Source: Macrotis lagotis (Eukaryota > Chordata > Mammalia > Peramelemorphia > Peramelidae). Taken from it: a stretch of DNA of 64,000 nt. Numbering within the stretch: the first letter of the stretch is position 1; each line of letters opens with the position of its first letter. Below the pieces are notes generated by a model that saw nothing but the letters and a program-made list of their open reading frames with translations, ran no database searches and had not been told where the DNA came from. Where the stretch lies: assembly GCF_037893015.1 (NCBI RefSeq), contig NC_133662.1, forward strand, positions 199,876,050-199,940,049, given 5' to 3'. The position numbers were made by a program, and so were the translations under genes. Below, piece after piece: positions 49,452 to 61,384 of this stretch.

Positions 49452-49710
49452 TGTGGTTGTGGATGTAGTGGTTGTTGTTGAATTGTTTGGTTGCATACAA
49501 CTCTTCATAACCCCATGCACCTTGCTGTCTGTGGGGTTTTCTTGGGAAAGATACTGGAGTGGTTTGCATTTCTATCTCCAATGAAATAAGGTGAAGAAAT
49601 GTTAAGTGATTTTCCCATGTTCACATAACTAGTAAGTGCCTGGGGCCAGATTTAAAATCTGGTTTTTCTGGTTTCAGGCCCAGCTCTCTCTATCCATCTC
49701 TTCAATACAT
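49452..49710 (-). mobile_element. SINE with BovB/RTE-like tail
   Basis: The left half ('cataccaa'-like region 49490-49575 with 'tcttcataaccccatgcacc', 'gatactggagtggtttgca') resembles the tail of ruminant Bov-tA and BovB, 'actcttcatgaccccatgg..atactggagtgg'. The right half is a tRNA-SINE-like body in antisense ('gtaagtgcctggggccagat'). Marsupials carry RTE elements related to BovB, so a SINE using that tail is plausible. Confidence 0.65.
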
Positions 49711-49739
49711 GGCTACAATTGTTTTTCATTATAATGACA

Positions 49740-50640
49740 TATCATAATTTGTAATATAACGACATAATCATATTCCATTATAATGACATGTCATAAAATA
49801 GTCTACATTTGATAAGAACCCTAATTTCTAAGTCTTTGACACTGCAAAAAAGATCTACTATAAAAACTTTTAAAAAATGAGTTCTAGTACTCTTTGATCT
49901 CTTTCAAGTATATGTCTATAACACTTTATCAAAAGATATGTACATTTGGGGGATTTTTTCTGAGTAGTTTCAAAATGCTTTTCCAAAAGACTGATCTCAT
50001 TCACAGTTACACCAAAAGTGCATTTAAATGATTGTTTTCCCAGATTTTCCCACATTTGACATTTCTCCTTTTTTTTATCAGTTTTGCTAATCTGATGGCT
50101 ATGAGGTAAAATTTCAGAATTTATTTAATTAGTAGTGATTTGGAACTTTTTTTCTACATAGCTTTTGATAGTTTGACTTTCTTTCTCGGAAAACAGACTG
50201 TTCATATCCTTTGACTTTTTTTTTGGTTTTTGCAAGGCAAACAGGGTTAAGTGGCTTGCCCAAGGCCACACAACTAGGTAATTATTAAGCGTCTGAGATC
50301 AGATTTGAACCCAGGTTCTCCTGACTCCAGGGCCGGTGCTTTATCCACTATGTCACCTAGCTGCCCCCCCCCCCCCTTTTATTAGGTTTTTTGCAAGGGA
50401 AACGGGGTTAAGTGGCTTGCCCAAGGCTTTTGACTTTTAAATCAGGAAATGGTTCTTCTTCTTTTACATTTAAATCAGTTCCCTATCTATGTTAGAAATG
50501 AGATATTTTTATGAGAGAAATTTGATGCAAAGATTGTTTACCCCAGTTCCGGGCATCATTCTAACATTAGTCGTATTAGTTTCAATGACTTTTTCTTTAG
50601 AAACAAATATTTTATCCCTTAAATACAAAGTGAAGCCTAA
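49740..50640 (-). mobile_element. Older L1, antisense ORF2 C-terminal part
   Basis: 'cacagttacaccaaaagtgc', 'tttgctaatctgatggctat', 'attagtagtgatttggaact', 'ctgttcatatcctttgactt' and, after two SINE pieces, 'gagaaatttgatgcaaagat' follow the L1 antisense order. Confidence 0.75.
50219..50427 (-). mobile_element. Full SINE plus truncated SINE within one duplication, joined by a C13 run
   Basis: 50219-50365 is a near-complete minus-strand SINE. 50364-50376 is a run of 13 C. 50377-50427 is only the 3' tail part of a second minus-strand copy ('ttgcaagggaaacggggtta'). 'tttgactttt' flanks the whole on both sides. Confidence 0.8.
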
Positions 50641-51079
50641 GATTCTGCCTTTTGTATAACACTTTAATGTCAGTAATGAATATACAATCAAATGTTTGAG
50701 TCTATTCTGGTATGTTGGTCCTAAATTATTATACTATTGACTCAAATCACATAGAGCTTTCTACAACATAAGTTTTGTATCCAAAAAAGTTTTGTGGTTT
50801 TGACAACAAAAATATGCCTTTTATCCTTTTGTCAAAAGTCACAGATTTTGGCAGCCTTTGAAGCAATGAAAAATAAGAGACTCCAAGTATTTACAAAACA
50901 AGGAGACCAAGAGTCAGGGACAGGACTATTTCTATTTCGATATATAATTGAGATATCACCTAAGATTCCTTCCAACTATGAGATCTATGATCATGAACCT
51001 AGATAAAGGTTTGTGGCTTGTCTATGGGTAGATAATAGAATCAACACTAGAAAATGCACTCTTTATTGTTAGGAGATAA

Positions 51080-51250
51080 TAGTAGCTGATACTTTTGTCA
51101 TGCCTCACATGTTTTATTTAATGTTTTCACAACACAGACACTATGAAGGAAATTGAGGCACATGGAGGTTGTTCAGCTTGATAATGTTCAGATAGTAGCA
51201 GAAATAAAATGTGAATATATGTTTTCAGGACTCTGAGTCTAATGTTCTCT
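51080..51250 (-). mobile_element. MIR-like SINE remnant
   Basis: 'ggaaattgaggcacatgga' and 'actctgagtctaatgttct' in antisense MIR order. Confidence 0.5.
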
Positions 51251-51439
51251 TCAAAATTAATCAAACAAATGCTTACTATATGTGAAACATTGCTTCTCAT
51301 GTAGTATTTTCAATGTTAACTCCATCACTAAGTCACTGTGTAATTATGTCTATGCCACTCAGTTCTTCCTTACTTTAACATTCTCATTTAAAATGAAAAA
51401 GAGTAAGATGATATTGAAAGAAATGGTGAAATTATAGTG

Positions 51440-51540
51440 GGGGAATAAGCTTTGAACTTCAAGTCAGAAGATGGAGATCCTGATCCTGGTCTATCATTAA
51501 CTTACTGACCTCTTTTATGACCAAGATCATTTATTTACAG
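51440..51540 (+). mobile_element. MIR-like SINE remnant
   Basis: 'cttcaagtcagaagatggag' and 'taacttactgacctctttta' in sense order; short. Confidence 0.45.
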
Positions 51541-52099
51541 GATGGCTAATTGGAAGTACAGTGTATGAGCAATGTAATACAGCTAATTTCTCAGTAAAGT
51601 TAAACATCTCTTATGGGAATTTGGCCTGTGAATTTGACTTTAGCAGGACGATTGTCTAATTAAGTTAACTGGCTTCATTCTGTACTGAGTTGCAAAAGAG
51701 ATAATGACTATATACCTGGAAGAAACTAGCTTTTGAAGGGCACTGATTGTACCCTAAAAAGTACTGTTGAATTGAGGTGGGTGGAGTGAGTGGGTGGAAT
51801 GGGAAAATAACACAAAGAAAAGGGAAACAGAGGAAGGCAATGAGAAACTACAAAAACAGATTTTCATGGTGCCAGAGGGAAAAGAATAGAAGATGAAGTT
51901 AAAATTAAAGAAATGGGGAAAAGGCAGGCTTAGGAGAGTTAGATGAGTCAGTCTTAGGAAAGAAAATTTGAGAAAACAGAAAATGAACTCTAATATGGGA
52001 TAGTAGTTACTGATACCCTTAGGTATTTGATAAGTCTCTTATTCAAAATTCTTAAATTGTCTAAAAGTATTTTGGATGGATAAAATATTTCAAGTCTTG

Positions 52100-53003
52100 A
52101 TGTCCTAAAATGGACTTTTTCCAGACTCACATACCAGCATTCGTCCAGTCATTCAAATTTGCAGCCATAGTATCATTCTATATGCCTTCTTTCATTAACT
52201 CCTTTATGCAAGGTTGTCAAAATTATATTGTTTCTAGCCCAAGAAAAATGTCTTACATCTCTCCCCTTCTTTATATCCACAAATTTCAAGTCTTCAAGGC
52301 CTTCCAAGATGCAATATTATTACAAGACTATTGCCATAGCTTTCTAATTAGGTTCCCTCATTCAAGTCTTTCTCCCAATCCAGCTGGTAAACTGATTTTC
52401 CTAAAGCACAAGTCTGACCACATTACTTGTTATTCAATAAACTCCAATAGCTCTCTATAGGCAGGGGGAAAATATAAACTCTTCTTTGGGAAATGTAAAA
52501 TCCTTTATAACATGGTCCCAACCTACCTTATTACATTCCCTTATTTCCTGTTTCACACACTCTATGGTCCAGCTCCTCTGGAACAACGCCTCCTTCTTCC
52601 CCCTCCCTCACCTCTCCCCACAGTTAAAAATAATGATTTTTACTAAACCCTTCCATCATGTTAATAATCTAAATCTCTATTATCTTCTTATACAATTGTT
52701 AGCTGTACTCATTGCCTCCTTTCCCATGACTCCTCAACCCTTTGCAATCTGTTTTCTGACACTTCTGAAACTGATTTAATTTATCAACCTTCTCTTAAAT
52801 TGCAAATTCAATGGCCTTTTCTTAGTCTTCATCTTCCTCAATCTCTGTTGTATTTGACACTACTGATCACTTTCTCCTCCCAAATGTTCTCTATTTTCTG
52901 GATTTTCATGACAATACTGGAAATTTGTCTGGTCACTCCTTTAGAGTCTTCACTGGATCATTGTCCATATCACTTGAATGTACCTTAAAGATCTTTTGAG
53001 GTC

Positions 53004-53093
<90 letters not shown>

Positions 53094-53530
53094 TATTTGG
53101 TGATCTCAAAAATTCTCAAAAAAGTTATCATTTCTATTCAGATGACTCATTAATGATTCAAAATTTCAAACAGGATGTTCCAAAGATATGTAAGCAACAC
53201 AGCCAGAAAGAAATTAATTTCCCCCTTTGTCTCAAATATACCCCACTTCCAAACTTACTTATTTCAATTGAATGAGTCTTCATTTTTCTAGTCTCCCAGG
53301 ATTATGCATTAGTCTGACTCCTCACTCTCCCTCACCCCACTACCAATTTTTTGACAAATCTTCCAGCTTATACCTCCACAATGTCTCTCATTTGCTTCTC
53401 CTCTCTATTCACATAGCAATAATTTTATGTTAGGCCATTATCACCTCTCACTTGCATTTTTGTCAATGGTATCCTAATTGATCTCCTTGCCCCCCATTTC
53501 AGTTCATCTTCTTCACCTTTTTGCCCAGTG
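52100..53530 (+). mobile_element. L2-family LINE fragments (ORF part)
   Basis: Pyrimidine-rich text in L2 order in two blocks. 52230-52620 has 'aagcacaagtctgaccacat', 'aaactccaatagctctctat' and 'tctatggtccagctcctctg'. 52790-53520 has 'gtatttgacactactgatca', 'tcagatgactcattaatg' (RT region) and 'tcctaattgatctccttgcc'. Block order differs from an intact element (the RT-like block lies after the more 3' block), so two insertions or a rearrangement are involved. A TC microsatellite sits inside. No frame survives. Confidence 0.65.
53004..53093. repeat. (TC)n microsatellite
   Basis: About 44 TC units with one interruption (TTTC near 53036). Confidence 0.97.
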
Positions 53531-54560
53531 ATTTCCCTTGTGTTATATTTAGTGAAGGAATTCAGTAATAATTTTATTTCTGAACCTTCACTATAATCAT
53601 CTTATTTTGAAAAAGTTCACTGGAGATATTTCATTGTCCCCTTTAGGGAAAAAGACACCTGAATGAGATTGTCTCCCAGCCCCATGATTCTAGATGGATG
53701 CTCCTTGTGCTAAAGAATTTCAACCCAGAATAACTAGACCCCTTCCCTGAAGATGAGAGGTGACTTGGATTCAACAGAAATTCCTATGGGGAGAGATCAG
53801 ACTTTTTCTTTGAGGGAGAATATGATATTCTTTTTTTTATTTTCTGTTCTTTTTTTGCCTTTGAGTTGAAAAAGGTCTTTATTCAATACCAAATTAGGTT
53901 GTAATTTGGGGGCATTTTGTAAAATGGTTTATATTTTAAAATTAATAATCATGTATTTGACAGTAAAGAAGGTTAATTTCTAAATTTGTGTTTTGACTGT
54001 GCCCATGAATGTTTTCTGACATTCCAATATAAAATACTGGGAAATGAATTTGAAAAGGAAAGCGCTTGAATCTCCCCAAGGCCCTAGGAGTTTCTCCAGA
54101 ATTTGGGATCACAGAATATGCCCAAATCATTCTAATTAATTTGCTAGGGACAGAAGTTGTTTAACTGATGGGGAAGGGGGAAATAATGATGGATCTCTGT
54201 CCTCTTCTCAGTTAATCACAGAAGGCACAGACAGTTTGTCTGAATCAATAAATCAAAAGTGTTTATTTTATAACTGCTTTATATGTAGTTTGCATATAAG
54301 AACCTTGGGGGTATGTAGAAAGGTATTTATAAAAGCTTGTTAATTGATTGATCAACATAATCCCACTATTAGAGAAAAGACAGACTCCAAACTTTGTATT
54401 CTAATAAAACCACGTTTTAGGTTTTAACCCAAGAATTCATCCATTCCTTTAAAATAGAAATAATATTTATTTGATTTATTGTGTTTCAATTAAGTGAATA
54501 TTGGAAAAGGTGATTTCTACAAATTTGAAATATTTTATTGATTTATGATTACTAATAGCC
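53531..54560. other. Apparently single-copy intronic DNA
   Basis: No repeat family or gene recognised. 53990-54150 is less simple in composition and holds homeodomain-type TAATTA cores; it is a candidate conserved non-coding element only. Confidence 0.35.
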
Positions 54561-54569
54561 CTTTTTGGA

Positions 54570-54720
54570 TCGATCATAAAAACACTGATGTAGATACAGA
54601 AGGAGGAAACTAAGAACTGGAAAATTAAACTGCCTTTTACCTAATTATGCAAGTAGTAAGAAAAAGAGGCAAAATTTGAGGCTGGGTTCAAGTCCAAATA
54701 GAATTCTCTTTTTCTTTCTA
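54570..54720 (-). mobile_element. MIR-like SINE remnant
   Basis: 'agaaggaggaaactaagaac' and 'gaggctgggttcaagtccaa' in antisense order. Confidence 0.5.
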
Positions 54721-55014
54721 GATTAAATTCTTTTCTTAGCTGTTCTTCCTTTTAATTCTCTATTCACCAAACAATACTTCCACACATCTTCCATTTTCCT
54801 TCTCTCTCCTTGATCCCAAGCTTCTCCTCCATGCCCATACATTTTATTTACATGTGTAAAATTCTGTTTAGCAAATTGAGCAAATACTTCTGACTTGGTT
54901 CTTAGCTGGTGGGAATTAGGAAGAAATAAAAACACATGGTAGATTTGGACATCATCCAAATTGAGGTCATGTGTTCAATAAAATTATTAAAATCATCACT
55001 ACATATTTGGAAAG

Positions 55015-55290
55015 AAGGAAATATTTATTAAGCACCTATTACATATCAAACATTATTACATATCAAACAATTGTTTCATTTGATGCTCACAACAACTCTG
55101 GGATTTATGAACTATTATTATTTCCATTTTATTTTGAAGAAACTGAGACTGAAAGAAGTTGAAAGATTTACAAAGGTTGACTCACCTTGTAAGTATCTGA
55201 GGCAAGATTTGAAGTCAGAACAAAAGCCTTCAGGACCGTAGCACTGGTTAGATTCCAAGCCCAACATTCCATCTCCTAAGCTACCTAGAA
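55015..55290 (-). mobile_element. MIR-like SINE, fairly complete
   Basis: 'tattaagcacctattacata', 'gatgctcacaacaactctgg', 'ccattttattttgaagaaac', 'gtatctgaggcaagatttga' and 'tcctaagctacctag' in antisense order, with an internal short repeat of 'attacatatcaaaca'. Confidence 0.7.
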
Positions 55291-56240
55291 ACCAATGGGG
55301 GATTATATTTATATATTTATATAAAGATTCACCCCCAATATTATCTTCCCCAGCATGAAGTCACTATTTTAATAAATTAAATATGCATTCTGGAGTGAGG
55401 TTGTATTAAGAGAGAAGATAACCTTTGCAAAACAAAACTGTAAGAAGAAAAAGATTATCTTTTTAGCAAAGAAAATGAATTAGGAAATGGAAGAATGAAA
55501 AAGAAATAGATTGAATGTTAATATATATGCAAAATATTAATCACTTGCTATAAGCACAAAATTGGACTTGGAGTCAGTAAATATACAAATTTAAATAAAT
55601 AAATTTAAATAAAATTTAGTACCTATCCTCAAATAATTCACAGTCTTATTGGAGAAGAAAACACCTTAATATCCCCCCAACATGATGAACTCTTTGAGAT
55701 CAAGAATATTTTATTTAGCTCTTTACTGAATATAGGCTACATTAGAGCCATTCTAGAATATAAATCCATTCTTGGTGTCATTGCTATGGAACTATGCTAG
55801 AGGGGAGATCACTTTTTAATAAGGTATTGCTGGAACTTCAAAACCTAAGTATCCTTGGATATAGTCCAACACAGATGTATTTCATAATGAATTCTGCTTT
55901 CTAGTGAAGGGTGAGATATTCTGGAGTCTCACTGTCACTTTAAGCTCCTTTGCATTTACATTTCTGTTACTAAATTAATGGAAGTAGGATGGAAAAATTA
56001 TCTGGGAACAAACCACTGCAAGTAATCATGAACAACATTTTTCTACTTTAAAATATGAGGACATTTTCAAGCATACTGACATCCCAACTGATATCATACA
56101 AAGCAAATCATTTTGCTGGGTCACTGAGCAACTAAAGGTTTCATCAATCCCTGCGTTTTATTTTCTAATCATTCTTGTTCTATTTCTAAGATCCATGAAG
56201 TCTCTGCCTCACTGGAGATTTCATCTTCAAAATAAAGTTT

Positions 56241-56268
56241 GAGAGAGATACAGACAGACAGACAGATC

Positions 56269-56300
<32 letters not shown>

Positions 56301-56323
56301 GAGACAGAGACAGACAGAGAGAC
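56241..56323. repeat. (GA)n / (GACA)n microsatellite
   Basis: Impure GAGA and CAGA runs. Confidence 0.95.
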
Positions 56324-56594
56324 AAAAAAGACAGAAAGAGAAAGATAAAAGCAAAGAGAGAAAGGGGCAGAGAGAATATAGGATCAATATCCCAAGAAAG
56401 ACTATTGTTTATATTTTAAATTGAAACCTTCTTAAGTTAGCTTCTTCTGTTTGTTTGTCCCTCCAGAAAAAAAAAATTATTACCTGTTTTGCTTCCTCAT
56501 CATCATTCCTTATAATTTCAATGTAGCCCTAATTATTGATGTTCTAGAGAGACTTTGTTTTCCCAAATGAGAAATGTCTTCTTCTGGCACAAGT

Positions 56595-56755
56595 TGACCC
56601 TTTCTTTGCAACTTGCACTCTTAGAGAGAGATCTACAGCACCACGACACTGAAGGACATGTGCAAAGTCACATAGACATCATGTCTTAGAGTTGAGACTT
56701 GGATCTAGGTCTTCCTAACTCCTAAGTTTTTCTCTACTACTTGATACTGTCACAG
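56595..56755 (-). mobile_element. MIR-like SINE remnant
   Basis: 'gtgcaaagtcacatagacat' and 'gacttggatctaggtcttcc' in antisense order. Confidence 0.5.
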
Positions 56756-57386
56756 GAGGTATATAGGGTGTTCATGAGAATTTATAAAAATGCTAAGAAG
56801 GCTTCAAAGACATATTCATTTGCAATTTAGGCATAGTTGCTCTATTTCATAAAAATTCTCTTTTTAAGAATTCATCCAAGATAATCACAACCATTTTTAT
56901 TTCATATCTTGGTCAAATAGCTGAGGGTTGATTTTATTCTAAGAAAGAATTTTTAATTCTGAATACCTAAATTTGAATCATGTTTGTATCTTACTAATTG
57001 TATAGGCTCTTGATCAAATGTTTAAACTCTCAGCATGACAAGGAACTCATATTCCTCATGTGTCTGAACAAAAAAAAATAGAGGGAACATGAGACAAAGA
57101 ATTAGAAGAACTAAGGAGGTGTCACATTGTGAATTTACTTAGCCTGAGTTTGTCTTCACCAATAAAATCAGTTTGATAGGTACTCTTTTCCCTATTCATG
57201 CCTTGCAGAAATGGAAAGAGTAACTTCTATTCCTAAGTTCCCAGAAAGATTAAATAATAAATTTATTATGAGCTATTGAAAAACCATGCTATCTCATCTC
57301 TTCTGGGCCCTCAGTGCTACAGAGCAATCCTTTTATTAATATCTTATTTGCTTTCTATTTCATCTGACCCATTGGATACTGTGTAA

Positions 57387-58130
57387 TTAGTTTGTTTCTT
57401 GACATTGAATAAATGACTTTTGTAAATATTCATCCATTTCACTTAGATTATCAAATTTATTGGCATAGAGTTGCGCAAAATAATTCCAAATTATTATTTT
57501 AATTTCATCCTCCTTGGTGGTGAGTTCACCTTTTTCATTTATGATACTAGCTTTAGTTTTCTTCTTTCTTTTTAAAATCAAATTTACCAGAGGTTTATCA
57601 ATTTTATTGGGTTTTTTTTCATAAAACCAACTGTTGGTTTTTTCTTTCAATTTTACTAATTTCTCCTTTAATTTTTAGAATTTCTAGTTTGGTATTTAAA
57701 TGGGAGTTTTCAATTTGTTTTTTCTCTTAACTTTTTTTAGTTGCATATTTAGTTCATTGATTTCCTCTTTCTCTAATTTATTCATGTAAGCATTTAAAGA
57801 TACAATATATCCAGACAGCCACTTTGAGTGAATCCCATATGTCGTTTCATTATTGCCATTATCTAGGATGAAATAAATTCTTTCTATAATTTGTTGTTTG
57901 ATCCACTCATTTTTTGAAATGAGGTTATTTAGTTTCCAATTATTTCTGAGTGTATATCTCCCTGTCCCAATATTACATATGATTTTTATTGTATTATGAT
58001 CTGACAAAGATGTATTCACTATTTCTGCCTTTCTGCAATTGATCATTAGACTTTTATACCCTAGCACATGGTCAGTTTTTGTGTATGTTCTATGTACTGC
58101 AGAAAAAAGTATATTCCTTTCTATCCCCAT
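57387..58130 (-). pseudogene. L1 ORF2 endonuclease region remnant
   Basis: Two open stretches, 58130-57696 and 57650-57387. The first reads AVHRTYTKTDHVLGYKS and LSDHNTIKIIC, the L1 endonuclease end with the conserved SDH motif (catalytic His). The second is the linker before RT (KEDEIKIIIWNYFAQLYANKF). L1 endonuclease nicks target DNA at T-rich sites. A stop and frameshift separate the two, so it is inactive. Confidence 0.85.
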
Positions 58131-59584
58131 TCAATTTCCTCCATAAGACTATCATATCTAGGTTTTCTAACAATCTATTTACTTCCTTAACTTCTTTCTT
58201 ATTTATTTTATGATTATATTAATCTAAATCTGAGAGTGGGAGATTGAGGTCCCCACTAATAGAGTTTTTCTGTCTATGTCTTCCTGTAGCCCTTTCAGCT
58301 TCTTCTCTAAGAATTTGGATGCTATCCCATATATATATTCAGTAATGAAATCACTTATTGTCCTTGATACCTTTTAGGAGGATATAGTTTCCTTCCTTAT
58401 CTCTTTTAATGCTATCTATTTTTGCAACTGCTTTGTCTGAGATAAGGATTGCTACCCCTGCTTTTTTTCACTTCAGCTGAAGCAAAATATATTTTGCTCC
58501 AACTTTTTATCTTTGCTCTATATGTATCTCTCTGCTTCAAATGGGTTTCTTGTAAGCAGCATATTGTAGGATTCTGGTTTTTAAGTGCTATTCACTTATA
58601 TTTTAAGGGAGAGTTCATGCCATTCATATTCAAAGTCATAATTACTAACTCTTTAATGCCCTCTTTGCTATCTTCCCTCTGTTTTCATTTTCCCTTTTTT
58701 CCCTTTATCCATATTCCTCAGTATTTTGTTTCTGGATACTATCAACTTCAGTGTGTTTGTCCTTCTATATTCACCCCACTCCTTTCTTTTCCATTTCCCT
58801 TTTTCCCTTTTTCCTTCACTTCCTTCTTAGTTCCCCTTTTTCTCCCCCTCCCTGTCTCCATCCCTCCCCTCCTTTTTTCACTTTTAGTACTTGAAAGATA
58901 AGATGTTTCTTAAGTTAACTGACTGTGTGTGTATAAGTTAACTTTAAGCCAAGTTTGATGAAAGGAAGATTCAGGTGTTTCTCATCTCCTTCCTTCTTCC
59001 CCTCTATTAAAATAGGTCTTTTGTACCTCTTAATGTAATGAAATTTACCCCCATTCAATCCCTTCCGTCTTCCTGTCTCCTTACTGTCCCCCTTTTTAAG
59101 GAGGAGTTGTTTTTAAATCATTCTATCTGAGTCACAGAAAACCATGAGTATCTATCACTTTTGGCTAAGTATACTCTCTCTAATAGAGTTACAATTCTCA
59201 AGAGTTATTAGAGTCTTTTTCCCAAAGGGCTATAGCTAGTTTCATCCCATTTGATAGCAATCTCATGGATAAGTCATGAGTGTCCATCACTTCTCTCTGA
59301 TAGAGTTACAATTCGCAAAAGTTATGAGAATCTTTTTCCCATGTTGGGATATAGCCAGTTTCATCTTTTTTGGATAAAAGGTTTTGTTTTTCTTTACACC
59401 CCCCTTTTTTTTTACCTTTTTATGTGTCTCTTGAACCTCCTATTTGATGTCCAGATTTTCTATATATTTCTAGTCCTTTCATCAGGAATTGTTGGAAGTC
59501 TCCCATTTCATTAAATGACCATCTTTTCCCCTGGAAGAGAAGGCTCAGCTTTGCTGGGTAGTGGATTCTTGGCTGCATTCCAAG

Positions 59585-60072
59585 CTATCTTGCTCTCCGG
59601 AATATCTCATTCCAGGCCCTTTGATCCCTTAATGTTGATGTATCCAGGTCCTGTGTAATCCTTACTGTGGCTCCTTGGCATATAAATTGTTTCTTTCTGG
59701 CTGCTTGCAGGATTTTCTCTTTTATCTGATAGTTCTGGAATTTGGCCACAACATTCCTTGGTACTTTCATTTTAGGATCTCTTTCCAGAAGGGGATTAAT
59801 GTATTCTTTAAATAACTATTTTTCCCTCTGGTTCCATCATATCAGGGCAATTTTCCATCACTAAATCCTGTAATATTAAGTGCAGGATTTTTTTTCTTTT
59901 CAATGTCTTCAGGAAGGCCTATAATTCTCAGGTTGTCCCTTCTCAATCTATTCTCAAGGTCAGCGGCTTTGCTGATAAGGTATTTTACATTTTCTTCTAC
60001 CTTTGCAATTTTTTGGTTTTGTTTAACATACTCTTGCTGTCTCGTGAATCCATTAGTTTCCACAGACTCCAT
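59585..60072 (-). pseudogene. L1 ORF1p RRM and C-terminal domain remnant
   Basis: 60072-59842 encodes KAADLENRLRRDNLRIIGLPE, cut here to its core ENRLRRDNLRIIGLPE, the hallmark RRM start of L1 ORF1p. 59770-59585 encodes RNVVAKFQNYQIKEKILQAA and VRITQDLDTSTLRDQR, the C-terminal domain. It is the best-preserved ORF1 in the window, but a frameshift lies between the blocks. Confidence 0.88.
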
Positions 60073-60133
60073 TTTTTTTTAGAGAAGAATTATCTTCATT
60101 TACCTTTTACAACTCCTTTTCAATTGGTCAATT

Positions 60134-60277
60134 CTATTTTTTTTTCAAGGCAATGGGGTTAAGTGGCTTGCCTAAGGCCACACAGGTAGGCAATTACTAA
60201 GTGTCTGAGGCCGTATTTGAACTCAGGTACTCCTGACTCCAGAGCCAGTGCTCTATCCACTATGCCACCTAGATGCC
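60134..60277 (-). mobile_element. tRNA-derived SINE, poly(A) tail
   Basis: Minus-strand copy, 5' end 'ccacctagatgcccc'. Duplication 'gtcaattctattttt' on both sides. Interrupts ORF1 of the antisense L1. Confidence 0.93.
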
Positions 60278-60542
60278 CCAGTCAATTCTATTTTTGTAGG
60301 AGTTTTCCATTTGCCCAGTTGAGATTTTGAGAGAATTGTTTTCTTGTTACAAGGTGTTAATTTTCTTTCCCAAATTTTCAAATTAATTTTTAAATTCCTT
60401 CCTTCTAGGTCTGTCTGAGTTAATGTCTTTTCCTTCCAAGAATTTTTCTATTGGACCCTCCTTTGTGCTGACCTTTCTTCATTATCCTAAGACCTTGTTT
60501 TGGGGAAGGGCTGGTTCACAGTGGTTTGGTGTTGGTATCCCC

Positions 60543-60646
60543 AGAGGCTTTACTCACTAAGTGTAATATCTCCAGCTGGCCAATAGGGCATATTAGAGGT
60601 TTTGCTCACTGAGTGTAATATCTCCAACTGGCCAGTAGGGAGTGCT
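60543..60646 (-). repeat. 52-bp tandem duplication in L1 5' UTR
   Basis: Unit 1 60543-60594 and unit 2 60595-60646 share 'gtgtaatatctcca' and 'ctggcca' at the same spacing. The related L1 at 26054-26110 has one copy. Confidence 0.75.
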
Positions 60647-61384
60647 GGTTGCCTTCTCTGGAGTGTCTCTGACCCTGATTGAGGCCCTCTCCTTGGCCTG
60701 GGGGGTGGGGTGGGTGGTGGTGGTTGAAGCTGTTGAACACTTTTATCTTTGATCAATGGTGGGCTATACCCTGGGGTGAGATAATCACTCTCTCTATTCA
60801 CAGTGGAGGTGGATCCCCTGCTCAAATCCTAGCCGGGGACAGAAAGTTGGTTGTAATTGTGTTTGTTCTAGGAAGAGGCTTAAGCTGAAATGAAGGTATG
60901 GACTCTTGAGTTCCTCCAGACCAGAGGGGCCCAGGGGTCCATGTCTGCAGTGCTCTCATATCAGAACTCTCCCTCCAGCCCTGCCAACAAGCTCCAGATG
61001 GTCAGCATCACAACCAATGCCTCTGCTCCCTAGTTGGCCCGAGCTGCCATGGCCAACCAGGCTCTAGCCCCTCTGCTGAGCAAGCCAGTCCAATTCTCAG
61101 GTCCTCAGGGTCCCAGGCTCCTGCCCTGCTACTAATCAAGCTAATCCAAGACTAATCCAGGCTCCCAGGCTGTCACCCAGTCCTGTGCTCCTGGCTGAGT
61201 CCACCCAGACTCACCCAGGATCTTGAAAGACAAATCCTGAGGTAGATGTTCTTCTCCTGGCTTTTCTTTCTGGGTTTTGTTGATCAGATTTCTGTTAAGA
61301 GGTTTGTTTCATATTATATGTGACGGAAGATCAGGAGACTAGCACTGCACCTGTCTTCTCTCCATCATCTTGGCTACAAATAAC

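Larger units (their letters stand above)
57380..61375 (-). mobile_element. Antisense L1 with 5' end but lacking the 3' part
   Basis: On the minus strand it starts near 61375 (CCAAGATGATGG, motif at 61363-61373), then 5' UTR, ORF1 (about 60072-59585), inter-ORF region to about 58640, and ORF2 endonuclease to the start of the RT region at about 57380, where it stops. The last 2.5 kb or more (RT, C-terminus, 3' UTR, A-tail) is missing. Target-primed insertion starts from the 3' end, so later deletion or rearrangement is likely. A SINE sits at 60134-60277. Confidence 0.85.

Noticed and set aside
52110..52988. Three adjacent plus-strand ORFs of 62-116 codons as a gene
   Set aside because: They are translations of decayed L2-family LINE sequence, in different frames.
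56169..56424. ORFs on both strands with Arg-Glu or Ser-Leu runs
   Set aside because: They are translations of the GA microsatellite.
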